64,000 nucleotides of DNA, taken from contig NC_090321.1 of NCBI RefSeq assembly GCF_040869045.1, positions 179,585,596 to 179,649,595 of the forward strand, given 5' to 3'. The stretch comes from Eurosta solidaginis (taxonomy: Eukaryota; Arthropoda; Insecta; Diptera; Tephritidae). How positions within the stretch are numbered: the first letter of the stretch is position 1; every line of letters begins with the position of its first letter. The notes under the pieces are model-generated. The model was not told the origin of the DNA. It ran no database searches and saw nothing but the letters and a program-made list of their open reading frames with translations. The translations under genes were made by a program, and so were the position numbers. Positions 32,855-45,089 of the stretch are shown piece after piece.

Positions 32855-34701
32855 AATATTGTTCAGTAGTGGTAAAGCATGGTAAAGCTTTAGGTTACGC
32901 TGGCTAAACATGCAACAAAATGTTAGTCACTCTTACCAAACAAGGACATATGTATGTATATACGCGCTACTATTATGTATATGATATAAATGAGAACACT
33001 TTGGTGGATTCATGCGCTGGCAAAGATGAAGAATGTGGGAATAGATGACATAAACTTGTAAACTCCTAATACAACAACATTAAATACAAATTCATGTATG
33101 TAGTTTTCGTATAATAGAACTTCAGTAAACGATATCGAAATCAATAACATAAAATAATAATATAACAAATATCAATAAGTGATTGTGCAGAATTCCAGGA
33201 AATGACAAATATGCGCAAATGAGCTGCAAATCCAATAACGAAGGTGACTACATACAACACGATTATTTTAAATATTAAATAAGAAATGTGCTGCGGCTCA
33301 GATGTAGATATTACAAACGGAAATATGCTATAGTCTCCTGCGGTTATACATAGTATCTTTGTGGCTTCTGTAGTGATTATAATACTTATGGAGTACTTAT
33401 GTTTTTTGCCTATTATCCAATGAACAGAGGAGGCTGTTTAATCTTTATTGGTGTGATATTTTACTGAGGTACTTCCCGGCCAGAAATTGTGGCTCGATTA
33501 TGCCATGGATCTGGCCAGATTTTCTCTTTTAATAGGATGGGCCTTCCAATGAAATAGTAACAGTTTCACACTAACTTCTACGGATAGCTACATCTAGTGT
33601 TGTCCATCTGGATACTGCCCAGCCTACTGTAATCTGACCTGGAACAGAAAAGTTTCAAATTTGTTAGTACTTTCAAAGTAAGTCTTTCTAGTTCCAGATG
33701 CTTTTTTTTCTGCCAACTGTCACCTGCATTTGTTATTTTTTTTTTTACATTTTAATTATTATTATATTATTTCGTATAATTATTTTCTTTTTCCCTGAGA
33801 AAATAATCAAATTTTAATTAGTTTAGCACAATTTGTACTAATTGGAACCCCAGCTTCTGCCTTATGAGTTTTCGACAGACAATTTTTGCCAAATCAAATT
33901 GCTGTTTTCCTCGAGGATATTATTTTTATTTCTAATTAACTGCCTGTCAATTAATGAATTCAGTTCTCTTTATTGATAAATTACTGAATGCTTTTTTGAC
34001 TCTAATTTCATGTATGTATGTCAAGGTACAGGGTTAGACGATTGAGCTGAAACCTATTCTGACGCACTAATAAAGTATCTGCATATTTTTTTACGCATAA
34101 GGAATTGCAATTTCAGTTTTTTATTTGGCGAAATTAGAAATCACATACAAATTAGCCTAAAATAAAAAAAAGGAGTATGTTGGAAAGTTGCAAAGAAGTT
34201 AATATGTCAGTTTCAATAAGAATGAAAATAATACCCACATTCTTTATTGTGCCAGCAGACCTCCTTTTTATTGTGTAAAAAAATGTTTGTTTTAATGCAA
34301 AAATGAGAAGAAAGAAACGCTCTTATTTACAATCAACACCAGCTAGGTGTTCCACTGCAACATAACATGCAATCGATTAACTGTCATTATTCGAAGGCTG
34401 ACAGTTTCATTAATTCATTGTCAGTAAAAAATTAAATTTCAAAATTTAATAATTTAATTTTTTTCTCATAAAAATTAAAAAACACTACAAAATGAGTTTT
34501 CGGATATGTAACTAGGTATAAAATTTCATTTCTTGGTTCGAAGTTTGTCAATATTATCTTAGTCAGGTACACCTACGTGAAGTAAGTTACACTTCAATCG
34601 ACTAACCTTGTAAATGGGCAATGGTGCGAACATCTATCAACAGCCCCCCTGTGCCAAAACTCATTCATTATTTACACAAATATATGTACATATATACATA
34701 T
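32855..34701. other. intron 1, unassigned AT-rich DNA
   Basis: Between the LINE copy A target duplication and the gypsy 3' LTR. AT-rich with poly-T runs (around 33730) and no ORF above 60 codons that looks real. Nothing recognised. Confidence 0.45.
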
Positions 34702-35259
34702 TGTAACGAATTTACTGCAAATCCTCTTATTTGCCCTTCTGCTAAATTCAAATCACTAAACTGTTGAATAATTAACTCAATATTTAATAATGCAAAACGG
34801 CCTTTATTAAAGTACTTCACAATAAATAACTCTACTATTTTCAAATAATACTGCTATTGCCCGCTAGATAGCGTCTTAATCGAAACTGCTTGTAGCGCCT
34901 CTACCGCTGGTGCTTTTATACTCTGTGATTTCCTCATGACATCTTCTAGGCGCTTCCAGAATATACTTAGTTACCGCTATATAATTATAACTGCAGATGC
35001 ACGTATATAGCTCCTCATATGCGTGTATTTGTGAGCGACACTTCCACAATTACAATTGCATACTTTTGGTAGCATCTCAGATAAGATATATGCGTGTGTT
35101 TGTGCATCTCTTTTCTGCTGCGTGTACGTACATATGTGTAGACATAATGATTTATTCGTTTATGTAGATACATGATTGGGTTATGGATGTCCATACAGTC
35201 GCTACTTAGCATCGGCTTAGAGATGGCAGTACCCCTTAGTGTTGCTAATATTCGTAACA
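34702..35259 (-). repeat. 3' LTR of the gypsy element (558 bp, uninterrupted)
   Basis: On the minus strand the LTR starts TGTTACGAATATTAGC and ends GCAGTAAATTCGTTACA, the usual TG...CA form. It aligns over its whole length with the interrupted 5' LTR and provides the empty-site sequence for both the SINE and the LINE B insertion (AACTCTACTATTTTC and TGATTTCCTCATGAC). The two LTRs differ at many positions, so this is an old insertion. Confidence 0.93.
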
Positions 35260-35275
35260 CTGTCCTCCACCTCCA
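35260..35275 (-). other. polypurine tract of the gypsy element
   Basis: On the minus strand TGGAGGTGGAGGACAG lies directly before the 3' LTR, where plus-strand DNA synthesis would be primed. Confidence 0.75.
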
Positions 35276-35300
35276 TCTAAATCTCTCGATCTAAACGCAG

Positions 35301-36446
35301 CTAGCATCTCCAAATGTACCACTCTTCTACTTCGTGGTTCCCAATGGTTTGTATGCGGTAGATGGTGTCACTAATCTTCTTCACAACTTTGTACGGGCCT
35401 TCCCAATTGCACCGAAATTTGGATGGAACACCTTTCCGCCGGTGAGGGTTGTATAACAGTACCAACTCTCCCTCCAAGAAACCTTCCGAATTATCGTTCT
35501 CATCGTACCTGCGTTTCATCTTACTATTCATTATCCTTGATCGTTCCCTCGCACTCTGTTGTTTGGCCAATGAACTACTTCGTAGAGCTTGCGCTGGACG
35601 GATTTGCTTTGCATAATCAGTATCGTTTCGACGCTTCACAACAGTAGTGTGCCCTGGCTTGAAACCACCCTTGCATTCTTTCTGCGAAATTCTTTCCTTC
35701 GTTTTAGTGCGTCCGTTAGGGCTTTTCAATGCCAGTTTTTCTCTCACAGGTACCTTCGGTTTTGATTTGTTTGGCCCATTTGATCCATCAACCTTTGCCT
35801 TTGACTTTCGTGGTCTTTGTCGAGTCTTCTCCACCAGTACTCGATTACTGCTGAACCCTTTCTGCAAACTGAAGTTAAGTGGTATATCATGGTTCTTGTA
35901 ACGCATCACCCTTCTCTGCATATCGATCTTGATGTCATGGTCAACCAAGAAGTCCACTCCCAATATGACTTCATCAACGATCTCCGCAACAACGAATTTG
36001 TGTAGAACTGTGACCTTTCCAATCAAGACTACACATACCACTTCTCCCTGGACTTGGTTATACTCGCCAGTGACCATACGCAACCTTGCTCCAGGTAACG
36101 TTTTTACTCTCCTGTTGACCAAGTCAGATCGAATTAAGGAATGAGATGCGCCCGTATCTACAGTCAGTGCACGCTCCTTGCCATCCAGCTTTCCTTCGAC
36201 GGAAAGACTGCTCGATTTTCTTCCAATTTGCGACACAGATATCACAGGACATTCAATAGCTGGGGCAAGTTTTCGTTCTTTACATCTAACACGCTCTTGC
36301 TCATCTCCTCCAGCTTTGTTGGAACTACTAGGATTAAGATCGCAATGATGTGCAATGTGACCGCGCTTCCCGCATTTGAAGCATTTGATAACTTTTGCAC
36401 TCCGCTTTTGCGATCCTTCCAGCGCACAGTGTTTCGTGTAGAACAA
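35301..36446 (-). CDS. gypsy knuckle-protease joined to integrase C-terminus (deletion derivative)
   Basis: The ORF is open for 381 codons; its first codons come from the Transib terminus. The knuckle CFKCGKRGHIAHHC is at about residues 22-35. A retropepsin-like protease follows: LTVDTGASHSLI with the catalytic DTG at about 97-99, then VILGVDFL about 70 residues later. The chain then passes through a basic Lys/Arg/Ser-rich linker straight into LEGELVLLYNPHRRKGVPSK and CNWEGPYKVVKK, the C-terminal domain of gypsy integrases. In an autonomous gypsy element several hundred residues of reverse transcriptase, RNase H and integrase core lie between these parts. They are missing without breaking the frame. 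Confidence 0.88.
   Translation of the reverse strand: MFYTKHCALEGSQKRSAKVIKCFKCGKRGHIAHHCDLNPSSSNKAGGDEQERVRCKERKLAPAIECPVISVSQIGRKSSSLSVEGKLDGKERALTVDTGASHSLIRSDLVNRRVKTLPGARLRMVTGEYNQVQGEVVCVVLIGKVTVLHKFVVAEIVDEVILGVDFLVDHDIKIDMQRRVMRYKNHDIPLNFSLQKGFSSNRVLVEKTRQRPRKSKAKVDGSNGPNKSKPKVPVREKLALKSPNGRTKTKERISQKECKGGFKPGHTTVVKRRNDTDYAKQIRPAQALRSSSLAKQQSARERSRIMNSKMKRRYDENDNSEGFLEGELVLLYNPHRRKGVPSKFRCNWEGPYKVVKKISDTIYRIQTIGNHEVEEWYIWRC
36420..36424. repeat. Transib target duplication, left copy (CAGCG)
   Basis: CAGCG at 36420-36424 is repeated at 39988-39992, just outside the inverted termini. Transib elements make 5-bp GC-rich duplications. The gag frame reads through one copy of CAGCG if the insert is ignored, which supports these as the exact boundaries. 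Confidence 0.92.
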
Positions 36447-39400
36447 GCTAGCTGGACAAAAACAAAGTTCTTATTACAAGAAAAGTGTAATGAGAAATGA
36501 AAGAAAACAAATAAAATAACGGAATTTTTGCGTTTTTTTGATATTTTTGGTCATATATATTGAGTAATTGAAGTAAGAAGGCAGGAGTGGCCGTAAAATG
36601 CATTGATTAATTTGGAAAATTCATGTTGAATATTAAGCTTGATATTTCTTTTAAGTGAACACTTTTATATAATTTTTTTGATGGATTCTAAGCTCGAAGG
36701 TAGGTAAAATTTTTTAATAGTAATTCTTGCGCAATTAGAGTATTTTCAATATATTTAAAATTCCGTTATTAAGAAGAAAAGGTATTTTTTCTCTATATTT
36801 TTTACTTTAGGGACAAAAAAGTTACATACATCCGCGGACATCCGGGCTAAATTTTACATATGTTATAGTCGCAAGTATTCTCTAATAGTCGAAAGAAAAA
36901 ACCATTGCGAATTCTTTGCACATCTATTTTTAATTTTTTTTTGTAGATTTAGTTATCTCTACATATAAAATAGGATGTATGTACGTACCAGCTCCGACGA
37001 GATATTTGAACCTTTAAAGCTGATCTACAAACGGCAAACCAATTCCCAGGTACAGGGAACAAACACGTAGCCATAAAACACACAAAAATAAACGCGCACG
37101 GTCAACAAGAGCACACCAAAAGCAAAAAGGCGAAGATCACTGACTTCAACCTGCCACTACCTACCGCACCAGTCACCAAGGCATAAAAACAGGTACATAC
37201 AAAGCAATCCTAATGCAGGTATAACCACACAGGAACGCTACACAAAACAACCCCATTTGGTAGCATCTACGCCAATACCTGAATGTAATATAAATACTGC
37301 ACAACTGATAACAAATCAGAACGATCAACGACACTTAAGATGGCAGCACAACAATCATCAACTATTCACCCTGTCGGAAAATCAACAACAAAAAGCAGTT
37401 TAGTTATAACCGTACCAAGAACGGAGTTTTTTGACATTTGGGTTCAACATTCGAAGGAAACCAGTTATAAAGAATTATTGCGTGTTGTTTTACTTAAGTA
37501 CGATTTAAGCGAAGCAGCGAGTAATCGATAAAAAGTTTAAGCATACAAATATCGGCATATTCGTCGAAGCTGGATCAAAAGTGGAACACTTCTGGAAGAC
37601 ATAAGGAGCGATTTTTTAATAAAAACTCGTAGTGGCTTTCGGGTCCAGACTTCACATTTACAATAACGGTGGATTCAAAGTTGCCATCAGGCCAACCAAC
37701 CACTTCTTCAGGTGGTTCGCCCCGGAAGACGAAAGAAGGACTTTGTTAGCTGTAGTGAAAAAACCAAACGGCGTCGAGTGGATGACCTCTTGCAATCTAG
37801 AAGTCCTGGTGAGTTACTTTATGCGGCAGAAGTATCAACGCGTATGTCCGGCAACAGAAATGTTGCTAACATTATAAAAAAAATCACAGGAAACCACTCA
37901 AATATCCGAAAAAAAGATGACATGTGAGCCAGATGCAAGATGCTTGAGCAATGTAGAAGTTTTAGCATGCTACGTAGATAGCAAGTCGACGACTCATGGG
38001 TACAAAGCGACTCGGAAGTGGAGCATCAAGGCAGGCCATAAGGTTTATCCATCATTTTATAGTCTAAGAAAAGCTAAGACAGAATGCTATCCAAATGAAA
38101 TTTATAAAGGTGAAACACGTGCGGAAATTAAAGTCCAGTCCGTATTAGATAAAACTGTTGAGCGTTTAGTTTTAGCAAATCAAGAAGTTTTTTTTTAGTT
38201 TATTACCTACACACTTGACGTATGCTTTAATCAGCAAGTGGGGTTGCGATGGAAGCTCTGGCCATAGCACATATAAGCAAAAGTTTACATGCAGTTCTGA
38301 CACTGGTGAGTTTTTGTTTATATTTTCTTTCGTTCCTCTTCAATTACAGAATGAAAAAGGTAACATTGATTGGCAGGATCCTCGACCTTCTTCTACCATG
38401 TATTGTCGTCCAAGTAAATATATTTTTTCTAAAGAAACAAAAGATTTTATTGTTTTTGAAACGAACAAAGTTTTAGAGGAGATAAATGCGTTGTTGCCAA
38501 CAAAGTACATGCTCGAAGAATACGAAGTTTCCGTAAATCACAATATGCTTCTAACAATGATTGACGGAAAAGTTTGCAATGCTTTGACTGAAACTTCTTC
38601 TGCACAAAAGTGTTATATTTGTGGTGCCACTCCAAAAGATATGAATAATGAGTTACGGGACTTTACGCCTAACCGAGATAATCTTGGTTTTGGTTTGTCT
38701 ACTCTCCATGCATGGATAAGATGTTTTGAATGCTTGCTTCACATAAGTTATCGCCTCCAAGTAAAAAAATGGCAGCTTAGGAATGAGGCAGATAAAGAGA
38801 GTGTAAAGCTACGTTCCAACGAAATCCAGAATAAATTTAAAAGTGTACTTGGATTGATAGTAGATAAACCAAAACCAGGTTTCGGCAATACCAATGACGG
38901 CAACACTGCTCGTAGGTTTTCGAAAATTCTGAGGCTAGATTACGGGATTGGATGTAACGCTCATCAAAAGATTCGACACTCTCCTTCGCGCATTAGCATC
39001 TGGGTACAATATAAATATCCAAAGAAAATTTGCGGTCGAGACTAAAACACTATACATAGATATCTATTCATGGTTTAATATGCCTGTTACAGTTCATAAA
39101 ATCTTAGTGCATAGTAATGATATTATAAAATCAGCAATTTTACCTATTGGTCAACTTTCTGAGGAAGCACAGGAAGCCCGTAACAAAGATTTGAGACGAT
39201 TCAGGGATGATAACACACAAAAGTAGTCGCGTGAAGCCACAAATAGAGATCTTATGAATATATTGCTTATAACATCGTATCCTTTACTTAACAGTTTTAG
39301 GGAGATACCTACTAAAAAATTTAAAAGTCTGACTTCAGAAGTCTTAAATTTACTGTCCCCGATAATGTTGAGGAGTCGATAAATACCCCAGTTATTTCAA

Positions 39401-39987
39401 GCTTTCACAGTAGTGTTGCTGATGCTCATGACTATTCCACAAGTGACTCATCGAATGAAAGTGATGATAGCGAATAATAACAAAATTATAAAAGATAACC
39501 TACCCTATAACTTTTTGTTGGATCAGGTTTTATTTAATTTAAATCTATTGTCTTTTCTACTTTGTATTATACTTTACTTTTAAGTTTTTGTAATAAGTAA
39601 TTTTCACATAATTAATTTAATTATATACATTGTTATTATTATTTTTGTATTATTGTAATTCGACGAATTTTCATAAAAAATTTAAGTTTTTTTTCGGAAT
39701 TTTTAGAATTTTTTAAAGTATTGAGATTTGCAGTCCATTCAATTTAAGTACAATAAAGTAATATTTTTAAGTCCTTTAAATTTTTTTGGATCTATGTCAC
39801 TTATTCACATGAGTTACTGTATATGAAATAAACAAATGTATGCATATGAAGTAAAATTTTGGAAAAAAATAAAAAAAAGAACATATGGCTGAAAAAATGA
39901 CGTAGTTGTAATAAATGACTGCATATGAAACGGAAAATCTCATAAAATAATTTTGTCCAGCTAGCTTGTTCTACACGAAACACTGTG
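36425..39987 (+). mobile_element. Transib DNA transposon with RSS-like termini
   Basis: The 3563-bp element has perfect 37-bp terminal inverted repeats at 36425-36461 and 39951-39987, starting CACAGTG, and a 5-bp CAGCG duplication. The terminus reads as heptamer CACAGTG, then 24 bp, then ACAAAAACA on the left (36456-36464) and ACAAAATTA on the right. This resembles the 23-RSS of V(D)J recombination (CACAGTG, 23 bp, ACAAAAACC). The plus strand encodes a broken RAG1-core-like transposase. It is inserted in gag of the minus-strand gypsy element, so it is younger than that element. Identical termini but a mutated ORF imply mobilisation in trans or a fairly recent loss of function. Confidence 0.95.
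37340..39378 (+). pseudogene. Transib transposase, RAG1-core-like (frameshifted)
   Basis: The family cuts and pastes DNA by a DDE mechanism related to RAG1. Visible blocks: an N-terminal segment (37340-37531); a basic segment KTKRRRVDDLL followed by SPGELLYAAEVSTRMSGNRN (37712-37927); CYVDSKSTTHGYKATRK and LDKTVERLVLANQEVFF (37917-38198). Next come the catalytic core with KWGCDGSSGHSTYKQ (first Asp at 38248), MIDGKVCNALTE (second Asp at 38563) and the zinc pair CYICGATP (38215-39045). Last is PVTVHKILVHSNDIIKSA with LPIGQLSEEAQEARNKD (38948-39226), which continues past a TAG to about 39378. Adjacent blocks are in different frames, so at least four frameshifts and one stop inactivate it. I do not assign the third acidic residue. 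Confidence 0.93.
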
Positions 39988-39992
39988 CAGCG

Positions 39993-41282
39993 CTTCCAAT
40001 ATTGCGTCTACCCACTCTGGCCTTTCTACTTTCACACGGCGTGCTTTTAAAACTGGCTTACACACTATTTCGCTTACGTCGCTATTTCCTGAATCAGAGC
40101 TTGTGACACTGTTTCTGCGAATGTTGGCTTTGGGTTTGCGTATGTCGCTCGCTTTGTTTCTACGTCCCGTATGCCATTTATAAAGCTCTGAATCTTTACC
40201 CTTTCAGTGTATTCCACGGGTGCGTCCGCATTCGCTAAATGTGGCAGCCTTTCAACATCCGACGCAAACTCTTGCAATGTCTCACCAGGCTTCTGGAAGC
40301 GGTTCAGTAACTCCATTTTGTATATCTGTCTCCTATGCTCAGTTCCATATCATCTCTCTAGAGCACCTATCAATGCTTCATAACAGTTCCGTTCGCCCTC
40401 TGGAATGGTTTGTAAAACCTCAGCTGCAGGCCCTTTCAATGCCATGAACAGTGCAGCAACTTTATCTTCGGCATTCCAGTTGTTCGCTGCTGACGTCTTC
40501 TCAAATTGGAGCTTAAATACCTGGAAAGGAACAGAACCATCAAACGTTGGGGATTTTACCTTCAGAGTAGACGTTGATGTTATTGGACAGTTCAACTGTA
40601 ACTCCTGAATACGATCTTTTAAAGCATCTATCTCGGCCTCCATTTTATCTTGTCGACCACTAAACCCTTCCTGAAACTGCGTTAATTTCTCTTCCATACG
40701 CGCTTCTAGTTGTGCAGAGATCTGCGATGATACCTGTGCTGTAATTTGTGTCGACATTTCTGATACACGCGCCTCTCGTGCTTCAATTTTAGATGTTATT
40801 TCTCAGGACATTTCTGAGATACGTGTCTCCTGTGAATCAATCTTCGCTGTTATACGGTTCTCCTGCGATTCTAGTTGTTTTTCCATCTTGGATGTTATGC
40901 GTGTCTCTTGCGATGCCAGTTGAGATGACATTTGTGACGACATTTCTGAAATGCGTGCCTCCTGTGCTTCCATCTTGGATGTTAAACGTGTCTCCTGCGA
41001 TTCCGGCTGAGATGCCACTGTCGATGTCTGAGCAGTTATTGCAGCCAATATCATGTTCAAATCTGTGCTCGTAACTGTCTGCGATGTTTCATTTTTCTCT
41101 TAAATTTTTGCTGTCTCCTCGCCATCAAGAGGAAAGACGTACTCTTCCACGTTAATTCCTTCTGCTTCCATTGCCTCTCGTAGTAGTGCTTGAAGTTCGA
41201 TTTTAATGCCGCTTTTATTCAATCCACGGCTCTACAACTCCTTCTTCAGCTGCTGGATCTTCAATTCACTCCACTTTGCCAT
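39993..41282 (-). pseudogene. gypsy Gag with SAP-like motif and coiled-coil repeats (broken)
   Basis: Reading from ATG at 41282, the start MAKWSELKIQQLKKEL followed by SRGLNKSGIKIELQALLRE has the look of a SAP DNA/RNA-binding motif. After it come several copies of a SQETRITSKME-like unit forming a heptad-rich coiled coil (41060-40803). Blocks 40757-40350 and 40316-40074 then resemble a capsid (VKSPTFDGSVPFQVFKLQFE, LNRFQKPGETLQEFASDVER). The frame carries stops at about 41233, 41102, 40802 and 40349 and a frameshift near 40074. The last residues reach the Transib right boundary at 39992; the zinc knuckle lies on the other side of Transib. The family forms virus-like particles in the cytoplasm; this copy cannot. 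Confidence 0.85.
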
Positions 41283-41335
41283 GTCCAAGTTGTATTCGAA
41301 GTCTTCGGAATTTATTCAACAATTCCTCTTCTGAC

Positions 41336-44300
41336 GGAGGCTAAGATACTTGGCTTGGATATCATAAGTGGTTCCAGGCTCTCGATCAGGGACTGTTATC
41401 AGTCTTAGATCGGCCATAGTGAAGAATGTCACGCACGAGGTGCCCCTGCTTCTACTAAGAATGGCGGATCAAGAGAGGACAACTCGATAAAACCCGCACC
41501 CCTGAGTCATTGTGCCGAGCTCAGGGGAGGGAGGACCCTGTTAAGGGTCAAGATCGGTACACAACGGTGACGAACTGGATTGTTAGGGACTTTGATTTTG
41601 ACTATGTTTAGGAATTGATGACTTTGGGCTGGTAGGTGCGGTATTCTGCCACCTTAGTAGGTCGGGGTGAAACCCTATCGAAACGGCTGGTAGGCTAATG
41701 CTGCACCTTCCCACGTCCCGTTAAAACCGTGGCGGTCCTCAAGGTACGTACCGGCTCCGTCGCCGTTAAATTGGTGGTGTAGGTGCGGTTGAAGATTTTC
41801 CCGCTTTGCGTCCGGTCTGGCTCTGAACGCATTACGCATAGATAACCACGAGACCGTTGAAAGGCGACTACACAACCGGCTCCGGATAGCGGCCTTGAGG
41901 AGGGACTTTTTAGAATGGACACGACTAACACGAATCCGCCAAGGATGGGGTGCGGAAGAATAGCGGTTTTGATGGAAATCCGTCAAATCAATCTTCAGCA
42001 CTCTAAGGCGGCTTCCGAAAATTTGTTGCTCTGCCTTGAAAAAGGCGGAGTGGATATAGTCCTTGTCCAGGAGCCGTGGCTGAGTAGTACCGGCAGTAAG
42101 ATTTCTGGATTAAGGACTGGAAAATTCAACACCTTGGTGCATGGGGAGGCAAGTAGGCCTAGATCCTGTGTGCTTGTTAAAAAAAGAGATTAAAGCTTTT
42201 ATTCTCTATAATTTCAGCAATGTTGACGTAACCACGGTCTGCCTCGAGCGAGGAAGTAATGAAATGTGGGTGTTCTCAGCGTACATGCCCCACGGGGACG
42301 TAGCGGGACCACCACATGCGATACTGGGCGAAATCACTGCTGAAGCAAGGCGGAGAGGTGTTGGCGTGATCATCGGTGCCGATGCTAATGCCCATCATAG
42401 CATGTGGGGAAGCTCGGATACCAACACTAGAGGTGAGTCTTTATTTACTTTTATTGTAGATGAGGGACTTTGTATATGTAATAGGGGGAATGACCCGACT
42501 TTTATTACTGCGGTAAGGGAGGAGGTCCTGGACCTCACCCTGGTTAGTAGAGAACTGGAAGGTCGGATATCTGGCTGGAGTGTTCTCAACGAGCACTCCT
42601 TCTCTGATCACCAATATATTCAGTTCTCGGTGAACGAAGATCGTCCCGGTAAAATACCTTTTAGGAACCCTAAAAGTACTAACTGGGACTTGTATTGTAG
42701 GAAGCTGGGAGAGCTATTGCCTGCGGCGCCTACCGTTAGTTCGGACCTGTCCGAATCTGAGATAGACGTTCTGGTGGAAAACTTCACCCCGGCAAGCAAT
42801 AGCGCCTTTCAGCTGTCCTGCCCATTGAAAATTTACACGGGGAAGGGCAAGCCGCCCTGGTGGTCGGATTCTCTTGACGACCTAGAAGCGTCCAGTCGGC
42901 GGCCCTTCAACAGAGCCAGGAGGAGTAAATTACCCTCGGACTGGGAGCTCTATAAGGTGAGTCTGGGGATTTATAAATATGAAATAAGGATAGTCAAGCG
43001 AGATGCATGGCGAAGCTTCTGCGAAAACGTAGAAGGCTGCAATGAATCCGCGAGGCTTAGAAAAATACTCTCTAGGAATCCCGCTCCTCTGGGGTATCTG
43101 CGAGATGATGGTGGGGACTGGTCGATGAGTAGCGAGGAGTCCCTAAAGCTTTTACTGGACAATCATTTTCCCGATGTCCCAGTTGCGCAGGGATCTTCGC
43201 CTGCATGGTCGGCAGTCATTGACCATGCAGAAGTTCCTGCCATTCCAATACGAGAAAGTCAAATAACCTGGGCTATAGGGTCGTTCAAGCCCTATATGTC
43301 TCCGGGCCCGGATAGAATCATTCCTGCGCAACTTCAAAAGTCTTTGGGGATTTTCTGTCGCTGGTTGGCCATTATCTATACTAACTGCCTCAAGCTTAAC
43401 TATATCCCGAAGTCTTGGCACACGGTTAGGGTTATTTTCATTCCGAAGGCCGGAAGAAGCTCTCATGTATCACCTAAGGATTTCAGGCCAATCAGTCTCT
43501 CGTCGTTTCTTCTTAAGACGTTTGAGCGATTGATTGAACTGTACCTACGGGAAAGGATACCTCGGGGGTTACTGTCGGCTTCACAGCATGCGAACTGCAA
43601 GGGCAGATCGACGGAAACGGCTCTCCATTCGATTGTAAAGCAAATAGAGGGGTCCCTAGAACACAAAGAGTATGCTCTGGGTGCCTTTCTAGACATCGAG
43701 GGGGCTTTTAACAATGTCTTACCGGGGGCAATCGAAAGAGCTCTGGTGGGTTTAGGAGTCGAGGCGGCTCTGGTTGAATTTATTAGAAAACTTCTATGCG
43801 GCAGAATTGTCGCAGCGGAGTAGGGAGGGGCCATAATTAAGAGGAAGGTGTGCAGGGGTACGTCACAGGGGGTGTCCTATCTCCTCTCCTCTGGGTTGTG
43901 GTAGTCAACGAGCTTCTTGTGGAGCTGGAAGCCAATGGTTGTCGGGTGGTTGCATATGCAGATGACCTCGCTATCCTAGTCAGAGGCAAATTTCTGGGCA
44001 CCGTGCGCTATGTTCTGCAGGGCTACCTGGATACTGTGGCTAGGTGGGCTGAATCACGTGGATTGGCGGTCACCCGTGAAAAACGGAATTGGTTCTTTTC
44101 ACAAGGAGATATAAGTTGCCCGATTTCATAACTCCCTCGATTGGAGGGGTACCGTTGGTACTTTCTGATAGGGTTAAATATTTTTTTGTCAAGACCTAAT
44201 TTAAGCCGCAAGTTTAAGTTGGCTGATCACTGCAGTGTATTCCAAGCGGAAGTTGCTGCGATTAAGGATGCGGTGGATGGAATGCTATCCAGTGCTACTG

Positions 44301-45085
44301 CAGTTAGGGAATTTAACATCTACTCTGATAGCCAAGCGGCTATCAAGGCCTTGAGCTCAACTACAGTGCAATCGAGGGTGTTCTGGGATTCCCTGACCTC
44401 GCTTCCGATTGCATCGAATTATTTTACAATTAAGATTATCTGGGTCCCGGGCCATAGTGATATCCCGGGTAACTGTCAAACGGATCTCTTAGCCCGCATC
44501 GGTACAACTGAACCGGATGAAGATGGCTGTAGGGATTTCGGGATTCCGCTGGTCACCTGTGGATTGCTCCCCCATAGCTGGGCCTCGAGACAGCTCAGAA
44601 AACGTTGGACGGACACCACGTCTTGCAGGGTAGCAAGATCTTTCTGGCCGAAAGTCGATTGCAGGAGGTCTGCTGAAATAACTGGGCTCACTAATCACCT
44701 ATCAATGATCATTGGGGTTTTGACAGGGCACTGTTCCATGGGTATCCATGCGGTACGTCTCAATATACTGGAAACTCCATCCTGCTGCAGCTGTATTGAG
44801 GATGATGAGGTGGAATCTCCAAATCACTTTATGTTTATTGCCCAGCTTTTGCCAGAACTAGGCGAAAGTACTTCGGTCGCGACTCACTTGGATCTCCCGA
44901 GGATTTATCCAAAGTTGAGATCGGTACCATTCGGAGCTTTATCGTTGCTACCCAACGATTCTCTAAGTAGCTAGATCTAAGTCACCGTTATTTTTGGTGT
45001 ATGTGGTATCACAACGGACCTACGTGTTGTCCTAGTGAGCTATCCTTATCAGGGCAGCTACCAACCAACCTATCCTATCCTATCC
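41336..45085 (+). mobile_element. LOA/I-like LINE, damaged second copy
   Basis: Near-identical to the intact element at 15794-20202, with target duplication TCCTCTTCTGAC at 41324-41335 and 45086-45097 and the same (CCTAT)n tail. It inserted beside the gypsy primer binding site, so the duplication copies part of that site. About 0.6 kb corresponding to roughly 18690-19300 of the intact copy is deleted near 44180. Confidence 0.95.
41915..44974 (+). pseudogene. LOA/I-like polyprotein, damaged copy
   Basis: The start matches codon 16427 of the intact copy (MDTTNTNPPRMGCGR). A one-base expansion of an A run near 42185 shifts the frame after VLVKK. The endonuclease and first half of RT then continue to 43823, where TGG has become TAG (AAE*). 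A one-base loss in the G run near 43870 breaks motif B. YADDLAILV is still present at about 43958. A deletion removes the RT thumb to the start of RNase H, and the remaining RNase H part (YSDSQAAIKAL, WVPGHSDIPGNCQTDLLA) ends at 44974. None of these pieces can give an active enzyme. Confidence 0.93.
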
Positions 45086-45089
45086 TCCT

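Noticed and set aside
36425..39987. A domesticated RAG1-like host gene
   Set aside because: The transposase is split over several frames and has an in-frame stop, is flanked by intact Transib ends and a target duplication, and sits inside another transposon. It is a dead transposon copy.
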